From: Eubacterium sp. | Lineage (GTDB): Bacteria; Bacillota; Clostridia; Lachnospirales; Lachnospiraceae | Length of the DNA stretch: 64,000 nucleotides | Direction: 5' to 3' | NCBI GenBank assembly: GCA_003486385.1 | Contig: DNFT01000032.1 | Span: forward strand, 56,961-120,960 | In this document: piece by piece, positions 24,901-31,721 of the stretch | Position numbering within the stretch: position 1 is the first letter of the stretch | How the letters are laid out: every line of letters starts with the position of its first letter | Position numbers and translations under genes: made by a program | The notes under the pieces: generated by a model | Told to the model about the DNA's origin: nothing | Seen by the model: only the letters and a program-made list of their open reading frames with translations | The model's database searches: none

Positions 24901-26021
24901 TAGCTCTCATTCATTGGCTTACAGCTTGCGTATACGGTTGTCTTACCTGCATATTTTCCTGTTATTACACCGGAATCCGATACATCCACAACATCTACAA
25001 GAGTAAGTGAAGAATCAACCGATTTCTGTCTGTCCTGAAGTGTCCAGAAATACACATTCTTATTGCCATCTAAATCCTCATAGCCAAAGTTACCTGTAAG
25101 TATGTTGGTATAGCCCTCGCTGAGTGAAACATAAGAGCCCTGCTCAACAGTGATACCGGCATCACCCTTAGAGGTATTCTTAACACCTACATACACCTGC
25201 TCGGAAAGCTTATACTGGGTTCCGTCAACCGTAGCCCAGATTCCTGATGAACCACCACCGATTGTACTGAATGATGTAACTCCCGCACCGCTCGTAAATG
25301 TAGAAGCAGACTGTGCAAGTACGCTCGGATTATATGTAAATGATACTGTATGATAATCATTGTGATATGTAGAATCAATCTGATCCTGATTCGTATATGC
25401 ATTATATCTTATATCAAATACATTGGCACTTACAATAAAAGTATTGTTGGCTGCAGTCATAATGTCTGAGCCGACATAGCCAACCATGCGGAGTGGAACT
25501 CTCACGGTGAAGGTATTCTGGGAATTTGCTACAAGTTCATGGTATGTCAGACCGTCAGTATTAGAGCCGACGTTTGCAGGCTCTTTTATATTGCCATCCG
25601 CATCTGTATAATAAGCGTCCTTATATGTAGCTGTAAGGTATGATGTACCTGCACCCACTTCACTGAGAACAGCTATACCCGGAGTTGCCTGCGAATCTCT
25701 TATCGTAAATACAGGCTGATTATTATCATCGCTGACTGTCCAGCTATACTTAGAAGGATTAAAACGACTTGCAAAATCAGCCGGCAAAGTACCAAGCTGA
25801 GGTTCAATCTTAGCTCTGGCATCCGTCTTGGATACCGTTGAGAAATCAGTCTGCATGCTTATGCTGAACAAAAATTCCGCATCCGCCTGTACATACGCCC
25901 TGTATCCTAAAAAGGCTCCTCCCATAATAAGCGCTAACACTGCACCTGTCGCAACCCATCTTAAATTCTTTTTCAAAATGTTCTTCAATTTACCCATTTC
26001 GGATTCACTCTCCTGTGCCAT
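21969..26021 (-). CDS. Large membrane-anchored protein with about ten Big_2 (Ig-like) repeats
   Basis: Protein of 1350 residues. A membrane anchor or uncleaved signal lies at about 22-42 (WVATGAVLALIMGGAFLGYR). A unique beta-rich region extends to about residue 480. From there to the end are roughly ten repeats of about 85 residues with the Big_2 pattern, for example VTGITLSNSEMTVRKGT, then IAWSTSDSAIATVSSDGKVS. No LPXTG or C-terminal anchor is seen, so it is held by the N-terminus. Such proteins act in surface adhesion or envelope structure. ATG 26021 has a weak ribosome site; ATG 25997 is an alternative. The rare tryptophan-serine repeat core argues against misassembly. Confidence 0.88.
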   Translation of the reverse strand: MAQESESEMGKLKNILKKNLRWVATGAVLALIMGGAFLGYRAYVQADAEFLFSISMQTDFSTVSKTDARAKIEPQLGTLPADFASRFNPSKYSWTVSDDNNQPVFTIRDSQATPGIAVLSEVGAGTSYLTATYKDAYYTDADGNIKEPANVGSNTDGLTYHELVANSQNTFTVRVPLRMVGYVGSDIMTAANNTFIVSANVFDIRYNAYTNQDQIDSTYHNDYHTVSFTYNPSVLAQSASTFTSGAGVTSFSTIGGGSSGIWATVDGTQYKLSEQVYVGVKNTSKGDAGITVEQGSYVSLSEGYTNILTGNFGYEDLDGNKNVYFWTLQDRQKSVDSSLTLVDVVDVSDSGVITGKYAGKTTVYASCKPMNESYNTDGSLKTEYASGIEVEVPYGLKFSENILVSIGDNIPLYTTAFDSNVTYSYEYNNEGAVNQIGTGLYEAVKEGTAIIKVVIERVENGVTVKTETVYAKIQVIDKLMLSKSEASINVGAKTQISAIPTSTDTTKVSNVTWKSADESIATVEWDDSSFESALDVTITGISKGKTKIYAYQTVNGVVKVASMDLTVTIPVDGITLSEPQNGKSHLTMYLGQTLTIYADLQYSDNNVPDNTELIWEASGSAQAQSLISLNPVITTGVHQSCDVTAQGLGNTTLTVYSKDNSQIVNLDIFITERPTSIELSDTNVVVAMSQKQYQLTGYVHSATDGCEQSIIWTSLNTDVVTVDRNTGLVTLVAPGSTEICATSEVDPSITAYCHIEVAQDVYGIKLDKTQLTFNVGDTYRLTATVNPDNAYDKTMVWTSSNPSVVSVENSTSYENLLTAVGSGSATIFAETNDGGFMAYCNVRVLQPVTGITLSNSEMTVRKGTEFYLNASVIPDTADDKTIAWSTSDSAIATVSSDGKVSTIGVGQCIITATNPASKVAASCTVVVLEPLTGLSLNTYYQNMVKGTKFVLLPIVEPSTASNKKVTFWSSDNDIATVDEKGVITAVKGGICEIVVTTEEGSFSQKCVIAVKEYVTSITLSDEKRYLNHGSSYTLSAKVEPESASDKGIIWTSSNESVLTVNQYGTMTGVGYGTAVVTATAADGSGVSASCIVQVIRPVTDIKLSKSKITLYVGDVFHLVATVEPADASVKKLEWTSSDPTVAKVYDDGDVEAVGVGRCKVYATSTDGNNVVAECTIIVKQIVSATSVTINSHEILMLTGKVRTLTARLFPINSTETVKWVSSDTSVVVVDSNGQITTVGPGSCQVTAYTTYGTIQDTCMVYSMAISKSSTTLEQYDTFNLYVDGAPSTAAVSWRSSNPRIATVTQRGIVTARMPGECTITATVDGKTVTCNVIVRSIDPGKFINKTNEKP

Positions 26022-26133
26022 ATTTCGTTTACCATATCCATTCTCACGGATAACTGTATATAAACAATCACATTTATTACAAAGTCTGCCTTATTATAAC
26101 ACAATTATTTTATATCGTCCATATAAATATGAG

Positions 26134-26160
26134 AAAAAAAGGCGCCGCATAAGCAGCGCC
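26134..26160 (-). terminator. Terminator of the uxaB-uxaA-eda operon
   Basis: Eight-bp GC-rich stem (GGCGCTGC with GCGGCGCC on the minus strand) and a four-base loop, followed by seven Ts. It begins 34 bases after the eda stop codon. Confidence 0.9.
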
Positions 26161-26194
26161 CAAAAGAAATATAGTTATCTTTTCAATATAGCAA

Positions 26195-27154
26195 TTACTT
26201 CTGTACAAGATGTACTCCGAAGCCGCCGAACTCGCCCTCGAAGTAGATAGCCTTAAGCTTGCCGTCCTTAACAACAGCAGAATCCTTATCGAACTTGAAG
26301 CCTCTTCTCTCAAGATGGTAGATAGCTCTCTCAATATAGTTAGTTGCAATAGCGATATGACCATGTGTTCCACGTCCGCCATTCTTCATAAGCTCGAAGC
26401 CTGTGCCTGAGAATATTGAGCTGTTGCCAACCTTCTTCTCAAAACCGAACATATCAGCAAACTTATCTGCAAGCTCCTCAGCCTCAGCCTCGCTTGCAAG
26501 GTTAACGCCCACATGTCTAACCTCAAAGCCAAGCATTTTCTCTACAGCCTGTCTTGTGAGCTTAGTAATCTCATCGAACTTACCTGCTGCAACAAGATCC
26601 TTCTTAACCATCCATGAACCACCGCAAGCGATAATCTTCTTGAAATCAAGGTATGATGTAAGGTTATCTGCGTTGATACCGCCTGTAGGCATGAACTTCA
26701 TGTTAACATAAGGAGCTGACATAGCCTTAATCATAGCAAGCCCACCAGCCTGCTCTGCCGGGAAGAACTTAACAACTTCAAGACCAAGCTCTATAGCCTG
26801 CTCAACATCACTTGGGTTGGATGTACCAGGTGTTACAGGGATACCCTTGTCAACACAGTACTTAACAACCTTAGGATTAAGGCCAGGGCTTACGATAAAC
26901 TTAGCTCCTGCCTCAACTGCTCTGTCAACCTGCTCTGTTGTAAGAACGGTACCGGCACCAACTAAAAGCTCAGGGTACTTAGTTGTCATAATCTTGATTA
27001 CATCTGCTGCACATGCTGTACGGAATGTTACCTCTGCACATGGGATGCCACCCTCAACAAGTGCCTTTGCAAGAGGCTCAGCGTCCTTTGCATCATCAAG
27101 TGCTATAACAGGAACAATACCAATCTTACTAATCTCTTCTAATACTGCGTTCAT
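26195..27154 (-). CDS. eda: KDPG/KHG aldolase fused to a C-terminal VOC (glyoxalase-like) domain
   Basis: Residues 1-208 are a class I aldolase that cleaves 2-keto-3-deoxy-6-phosphogluconate to pyruvate and glyceraldehyde 3-phosphate. The Schiff-base lysine is K129 in VVKFFPAEQAGG, with E41 and R45 in CAEVTFR and the phosphate loop in MPTGGI. Usual KDPG aldolases end near residue 210. Here residues 209-319 add a vicinal-oxygen-chelate-like domain (VRHVGVNLASEAEAEELADK, HGHIAIATNYIERAIYHLER, FGGFGVHLVQK). The role of the extra domain is unknown. It is the last gene of the hexuronate operon and also has its own promoter. Confidence 0.92.
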   Translation of the reverse strand: MNAVLEEISKIGIVPVIALDDAKDAEPLAKALVEGGIPCAEVTFRTACAADVIKIMTTKYPELLVGAGTVLTTEQVDRAVEAGAKFIVSPGLNPKVVKYCVDKGIPVTPGTSNPSDVEQAIELGLEVVKFFPAEQAGGLAMIKAMSAPYVNMKFMPTGGINADNLTSYLDFKKIIACGGSWMVKKDLVAAGKFDEITKLTRQAVEKMLGFEVRHVGVNLASEAEAEELADKFADMFGFEKKVGNSSIFSGTGFELMKNGGRGTHGHIAIATNYIERAIYHLERRGFKFDKDSAVVKDGKLKAIYFEGEFGGFGVHLVQK

Positions 27155-27186
27155 TTTATCCTCATTTCTGTGCTGCCTTATATATT

Positions 27187-27223
27187 ACCGCATGTATGTA
27201 TGCAGCACTGACATGCATGCGGT
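27187..27223 (-). other. Leader hairpin before eda
   Basis: Arms 27187-27199 and 27211-27223 form a 13-bp stem with one wobble pair (ACCGCATGCATGT-like) and an 11-base loop. It lies between the internal eda promoter and the start codon and has no T-tract. It may stabilise the processed eda message or mask a signal. Confidence 0.45.
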
Positions 27224-27266
27224 TAATTCTCATAAAATACATATATTGTATTCCATATCTGATTTG

Positions 27267-27295
27267 ATTATAAAAAAGCCTACTTTTTTTGTCAA
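27267..27295 (-). promoter_or_regulatory. Internal consensus promoter for eda
   Basis: Minus-strand TTGACA (27295-27290), 17-base spacer, TATAAT (27272-27267): both hexamers perfect with ideal spacing. Transcription would start near 27260, giving a leader of about 105 bases before eda. Confidence 0.85.
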
Positions 27296-27359
27296 GTTCT
27301 CTTATTAATACAAGTTAGTACAGGCATATAATAAAGGAATATACCCATAAAGCCGACAA

Positions 27360-28847
27360 TTACAGTGTAACTCCCTGCTTGAATATTGCCAAATCGTGGA
27401 AGCCGGCAAGCTCCGCTTTAACCCTCCTGCCTGATGCCACATCGAGAACAAGCTGGAATAACTCATCAGCAAGCTGCTCCATCGGAACATCATCTGTAAC
27501 AAGACGTCCTGCATTAAAATCAATCCAGTTGCCCTTCTTGCCTGCAAGTCTTGAATTGGTCGCAATCTTGACTGTAGGTACAGGTGAAGCAAACGGAGTT
27601 CCACGCCCTGTTGTGAAAAGAACAATCTGTGCTCCTGCTGCAGCACATGCTGTTGAAGCGACAAGGTCATTTCCCGGTGCGCTTAAAAGATTAAGTCCCT
27701 TATTCTGTACTCTTTCTCCATAAGCAAGTACGCCCTTAACCAGTGATGAGCCTGACTTCTGCGTACAGCCAAGTGACTTATCCTCAAGAGTGGTTATACC
27801 GCCATCTTTGTTTCCCGGCGAAGGATTCTCATAAATCTCCTGACCGTTCTTTATGAAATACTCCTTAAAGTCATTGATAAGGCATACCGTCTTGTCAAAA
27901 AGCTCCCTGTTGGCGCATCTGTCCATAAGGATTGTTTCAGCACCGAACATCTCAGGAACCTCTGTAAGTATAGTTGTTCCACCCTTTGATACAAGCATAT
28001 CCGAGAAAAGACCGACTGTAGGGTTGGCAGTAATTCCTGAAAGACCATCTGAACCACCGCACTTCATTCCTATTACAAGCTCCTTTGCGCTGACCTTCTC
28101 ACGCTTGAAGGCAGCTGCATAGTTCATGAGTTCTTCCATAATCTCTGCGGCAGCCTCCTGCTCATCCTCAACATCCTGAACCTGTAGGAATTTAACTCTG
28201 TCCGGATTAACCTCTCCGATATAGTTTTTAAGAACCTCTATACGGCTGTTCTCACATCCGAGTCCAAGTACAAGAACCGCTCCCGCATTAGGATGATTGA
28301 TGAGATCGGCAAGAACCGTTCTGGTGTTCTCCTGATCCTCTGTTGTCTGTGAGCATCCGTAAGGGTGTGTAAAGGCAACAACTTCATCTACACCTTCCGG
28401 CTTGTTAAGTCTTGCTGTTGCCTCAATAGCTCTTGCTATTGAATTGACACATCCGACTGTAGGGATAATCCACACCTCATTGCGGACACCCACCTTGCCG
28501 TTCTCTCTCATGTAGCCCTCAAAGTAAGCCTCATCTGTAGGTTCAACATCTTTATGGCCTTCCGGATTATAAGTATAATCAAGAAGCTCCCCAAGAGCTG
28601 TCCTGAGGTTGTGTGTATGAATCCATCCTCCAACCTCAACATCTGCCTGTGCATAACCGATTCTGAAGCCGTACTTTATAACAGCATCGCCCTTTTTAAT
28701 CGGCTTTATAGCGAACTTATGTCCCTGAGGAACATCCTCAAGAGTTGTAACATCCGTTCCCGCAACATTCACCGTTGTGCCCTTGGCAATAGGCTTAAGG
28801 GCAACGGCAACATTATCATCTTTGTTAATCTTTATAAAATCCTGCAT
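27360..28847 (-). CDS. uxaA: Altronate dehydratase
   Basis: Protein of 495 residues catalysing D-altronate to 2-keto-3-deoxy-D-gluconate, iron-dependent in this family. An N-terminal SAF-type domain (DNVAVALKPIAKGTTVNVAG, residues about 9-75) is followed by the UxaA/GarD catalytic region. Conserved segments are VGCVNSIARAIEA, HPYGCSQTTEDQE, LGLGCENSRIE, GMKCGGSDGLSGITANP and FTTGRGTPFASPVPTVKIAT. GGAGG precedes the ATG. It follows uxaB by 26 bp and precedes eda. Confidence 0.95.
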   Translation of the reverse strand: MQDFIKINKDDNVAVALKPIAKGTTVNVAGTDVTTLEDVPQGHKFAIKPIKKGDAVIKYGFRIGYAQADVEVGGWIHTHNLRTALGELLDYTYNPEGHKDVEPTDEAYFEGYMRENGKVGVRNEVWIIPTVGCVNSIARAIEATARLNKPEGVDEVVAFTHPYGCSQTTEDQENTRTVLADLINHPNAGAVLVLGLGCENSRIEVLKNYIGEVNPDRVKFLQVQDVEDEQEAAAEIMEELMNYAAAFKREKVSAKELVIGMKCGGSDGLSGITANPTVGLFSDMLVSKGGTTILTEVPEMFGAETILMDRCANRELFDKTVCLINDFKEYFIKNGQEIYENPSPGNKDGGITTLEDKSLGCTQKSGSSLVKGVLAYGERVQNKGLNLLSAPGNDLVASTACAAAGAQIVLFTTGRGTPFASPVPTVKIATNSRLAGKKGNWIDFNAGRLVTDDVPMEQLADELFQLVLDVASGRRVKAELAGFHDLAIFKQGVTL

Positions 28848-28873
28848 GGATTACCTCCGATTTATTATGGCTA

Positions 28874-30367
28874 TTACTTTACAAGGTCATCAACAACAGC
28901 TCTCATTCCTCTGTTTCTTACATCATCAATGTAACCGGCAACAGTGTCAACAAGACCATCAATCTTAGATAAATCCTCACCGCCGAAGAACTTAGTATTG
29001 CTAAGGTATGCCTGTGCGAACTCCTTAGCAGGCTTAGCTGAGTTAGCAAGGAAGAAATCAAGCACAGCCTGATCATCACGGATAGCGTACTCATCATTTC
29101 CTCTTGTACCGATAAGGCATCTTCCTCCGTTAACCTCGCCCTCCTTCTGTGTTGAGTAGAAGCACATAAGCGCTGCGATTGAGAATGTAAGGTACTTAGG
29201 AAGCTTGTTGAACTTCTTAACATAGCCTAAGAATGAAGGCATACATCTTGCCTCCCACTTAGAAACTGAGTTAAGTGAGATATCCAAAAGCTTATGCTTG
29301 ATATATGGGTTCTGGAATCTTGCCGTAACCGCATCAGCGAACTCCTTGCACTCCTCTGCCGGAAGTGAAAGTGTAGGAATAATCTCATCTGAGAGAGTCT
29401 CCTCCATATACTCGCGGATAACAGCGTCATCCATTGACTGCTTAACAAGGTCATTGCCTGCAAGGTATGAAGCAAGTACGAAGGATGTGTGGGCACCGTT
29501 GAGGATACGAACCTTTCTCTCCTTGTATGGGTGATGATCCTCTGTAAATACTACAGGAAGACCAGCCTTATCAAATGGAAGCTCCTTCTTAAGCTGCTCA
29601 AGCGGAAGATTCTTGTCTCCCTCAATTACCCAGAGACCGAAAATCTCAGCTGTATCGATGAGCTGATCCTCATAGCCGAACTCCTTGCAGAGAGACTCTG
29701 CCTCATCTCTAGGATATCCAGGAACAATTCTGTCTACAAGTGTCGGGCAGAATGAACATGCTGTGTCAACCCAGTTCTTGAAATCATCACCTAAGTTCCA
29801 GAGCTCGATGAACTTAACGATACACTTCTTAAGCTCAATACCATTGTCTGCGATAAGCTCACAAGGAATCATGATAAGACCCTTATCGGCTGCTCCGTTA
29901 AAATGTTCATATCTTTCATATAAGAGCTTGGTAAGCTTGCCCGGGAATGTCTTAGGCGGCTTAGCGGCAAACTCGTCTGTCTCATCAAATACAATGCCTG
30001 CCTCTGTTGTATTAGATACAACAAATCTTAAGGAGTCAAGCTTAGCGTATGCATCATACTTATCGTAGTCCTCAATGGCTGCGACAGCATCTGTAACTGT
30101 TGTGATGATTCTTGTCTCCTTCTTAGGCTCGCCGTCTACAATACCTCTTAACTGAAGTGTATACTGGCATTCCTGATCATGGAATCTGTCAAGATTACCG
30201 AACTCAATAGGCTTAACAATAACAACTCCACCGTTGAAATCTGTCTTCTCGTTCACAACATCGAACATGTAATCAACAAATGCACGAAGGAAATTACCCT
30301 CACCGAACTGCAGAACCTTAACCGGTCTGTCAACTGCCTTTGAAATCTTCTTGTTTAATCTTTCCAT
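28874..30367 (-). CDS. uxaB: Tagaturonate reductase (altronate oxidoreductase)
   Basis: NADH-dependent polyol dehydrogenase of 497 residues, of the mannitol-dehydrogenase/UxaB superfamily, converting D-tagaturonate to D-altronate. The N-terminal Rossmann motif is VLQFGEGNFLRAFVDYMFD. The catalytic region includes RVRILNGAHTSFV and the C-terminal domain carries YIKHKLLDISLNSVSKWEAR. The ribosome site is AAGGAG. It is the first gene of the operon, read from a near-consensus promoter facing away from the regulator gene. Length is normal. Confidence 0.95.
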   Translation of the reverse strand: MERLNKKISKAVDRPVKVLQFGEGNFLRAFVDYMFDVVNEKTDFNGGVVIVKPIEFGNLDRFHDQECQYTLQLRGIVDGEPKKETRIITTVTDAVAAIEDYDKYDAYAKLDSLRFVVSNTTEAGIVFDETDEFAAKPPKTFPGKLTKLLYERYEHFNGAADKGLIMIPCELIADNGIELKKCIVKFIELWNLGDDFKNWVDTACSFCPTLVDRIVPGYPRDEAESLCKEFGYEDQLIDTAEIFGLWVIEGDKNLPLEQLKKELPFDKAGLPVVFTEDHHPYKERKVRILNGAHTSFVLASYLAGNDLVKQSMDDAVIREYMEETLSDEIIPTLSLPAEECKEFADAVTARFQNPYIKHKLLDISLNSVSKWEARCMPSFLGYVKKFNKLPKYLTFSIAALMCFYSTQKEGEVNGGRCLIGTRGNDEYAIRDDQAVLDFFLANSAKPAKEFAQAYLSNTKFFGGEDLSKIDGLVDTVAGYIDDVRNRGMRAVVDDLVK

Positions 30368-30479
30368 TATAATTCTCCTTAGATATAAATGATTGTTATC
30401 AGTTGCACAGCGCTTAATTCATATAATGAAGCATTATATAACCTGCTTCTTACATTTTCTTACATTCCTGTTCATTAAA

Positions 30480-30493
30480 TGTAAGCGCTTTCA
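30480..30493. promoter_or_regulatory. cre-like/LacI-family operator at the uxaB promoter
   Basis: TGTAAGCGCTTTCA fits the catabolite-response consensus TGWAANCGNTNWCA at every position and is also a typical LacI-family operator with a central CG. It lies just after the -10 box of the uxaB promoter, at about +1 to +14, where binding should block initiation. Further TTACAT half-sites lie at about 30451-30466. Either CcpA or the neighbouring LacI-type protein could bind. Confidence 0.7.
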
Positions 30494-30500
30494 TACTTTG

Positions 30501-30529
30501 ATTATATGGTGAAATCACCAATAAGTCAA
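30501..30529 (-). promoter_or_regulatory. Promoter of the uxaB-uxaA-eda operon
   Basis: Minus-strand TTGACT (30529-30524), 17-base spacer and TATAAT (30506-30501). The spacer itself contains an inverted repeat, TGGTGA-AA-TCACCA (30507-30520). Confidence 0.85.
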
Positions 30530-30570
30530 TGAGATTTTAAAAAAAAATATTACTTTTTTCTATAATCTAC

Positions 30571-30599
30571 TTGTTTTTAAAAAAATGACATTGTATAAT
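30571..30599 (+). promoter_or_regulatory. Promoter of the LacI-family regulator gene
   Basis: TTGTTT (30571-30576), 17-base spacer and TATAAT (30594-30599), divergent from the uxaB promoter with about 42 bases between the two -35 boxes. It probably also drives uxaC, 70 bp downstream of the regulator gene. Confidence 0.75.
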
Positions 30600-30611
30600 A
30601 GCTCTATAAGT

Positions 30612-30627
30612 ATGTAAGTACTTACAT
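30612..30627. promoter_or_regulatory. 16-bp perfect palindrome, probable autoregulatory operator
   Basis: ATGTAAGTACTTACAT is exactly self-complementary. It lies at about +6 to +21 of the regulator promoter and just before its ribosome site. The TGTAAG half-site is shared with the operator at 30480-30493, suggesting one protein reads both. Confidence 0.7.
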
Positions 30628-30650
30628 TATCCAGAAAGGAATTTAGACGC

Positions 30651-31652
30651 ATGAATATTTATGATGTTTCCAAAAAAGCCGGAGTATCCATTGCAACAGT
30701 ATCACGCGTCATCAATGGCAATACCAATGTCAGCGAAAAGACGAAGCAGAAGGTTCTTACGGTTATGAAGGAAATCGGTTATACACCGAATGTATTTGCC
30801 CGAGGTCTCGGTCTTAACACCATGAAGACAATCGGCATCATGTGTACGGATTCCTCCGATGTGTATCTTGCCAACGCTGTATACTATCTTGAAAGAGAAC
30901 TTCGTGCCAATGGCTATGATGCCATTCTTTGCTGTACCGGCAATGAGCTTTCCACGAAAAAAGATTATCTTGAACTTCTTCTTTCAAAACGTGTTGACGC
31001 TGTAATACTTGTTGGTTCAAAATTTCTTGAGACAAGGGCTGCAGACAATAAGTATATTATTGAAGCCGCCGAAAAGCTTCCAATTATGCTTGTAAACGGA
31101 TATCTCGATGCACCTAATATTTACGGAACACTCTGCGATGATGAGAACGCAGTCTATGAAGTAACCGATTCCCTCATTAAAAATGGATGCAGTAATATTG
31201 TATATCTGTATACAAGCACCTCTCTTTCAGGTCAATGCAAGCTTGCCGGATTTAAAAAGGCTCATTTTGTACATAATATACCTATTAATAGTGAGCTTCT
31301 GCACCTATGCAACAAGAATATTTCCAACGCAAGAGATTATCTGACCCAGCTTAATGAACGCGGTATACATTTTGATGCCGTTGTTACCTCAGATGACTCA
31401 CTTGCAGTAGGTGCTCTCAAGTTTGCACATTCCCATAAGCTTAAGGTTCCGGACGATTTAAGTATCGTTGGCTATAATAACACTATTATTGCCAGTTGTA
31501 CGGATCCTGAGCTCACATCCATCGACAGCAAGGTAGAAGCTCTTTGCACAACTACCGTCAACACGCTCATGGGTGTTTTTAATGGGAATAATGTTCCATG
31601 CAAGACCAACATAACAGCCGATATAGTTAAGCGCGGCACTACAAAGTTTTAA
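30651..31652 (+). CDS. LacI-family regulator of hexuronate use
   Basis: Protein of 333 residues with a classic LacI helix-turn-helix at the N-terminus (IYDVSKKAGVSIATVSRVIN, followed by GNTNVSEKT) and a periplasmic-binding-type effector domain. Divergent placement from uxaB and immediate linkage to uxaC make it the likely local repressor. The inducer is presumably a hexuronate or pathway intermediate. AAAGGA lies about ten bases before the ATG. Promoter-proximal palindromes with TGTAAG half-sites are plausible targets. Confidence 0.9.
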   Translation: MNIYDVSKKAGVSIATVSRVINGNTNVSEKTKQKVLTVMKEIGYTPNVFARGLGLNTMKTIGIMCTDSSDVYLANAVYYLERELRANGYDAILCCTGNELSTKKDYLELLLSKRVDAVILVGSKFLETRAADNKYIIEAAEKLPIMLVNGYLDAPNIYGTLCDDENAVYEVTDSLIKNGCSNIVYLYTSTSLSGQCKLAGFKKAHFVHNIPINSELLHLCNKNISNARDYLTQLNERGIHFDAVVTSDDSLAVGALKFAHSHKLKVPDDLSIVGYNNTIIASCTDPELTSIDSKVEALCTTTVNTLMGVFNGNNVPCKTNITADIVKRGTTKF

Positions 31653-31721
31653 ATGTACCTATAATTTATGTACATAATCTGCACATACGCAGACATCACT
31701 ACAATCAGGAGGTTTAATACT

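Noticed and set aside
23200..25900. Tandem DNA repeats in the Big_2 gene
   Set aside because: The protein repeats are strongly diverged and the DNA shows no near-identical tandem copies, so I do not call a DNA repeat or recombination array.
30480..30493. Exclusive assignment to CcpA
   Set aside because: The site fits cre perfectly, but LacI-family local regulators bind similar sequences and a related palindrome lies at 30612, so the binder is left open.
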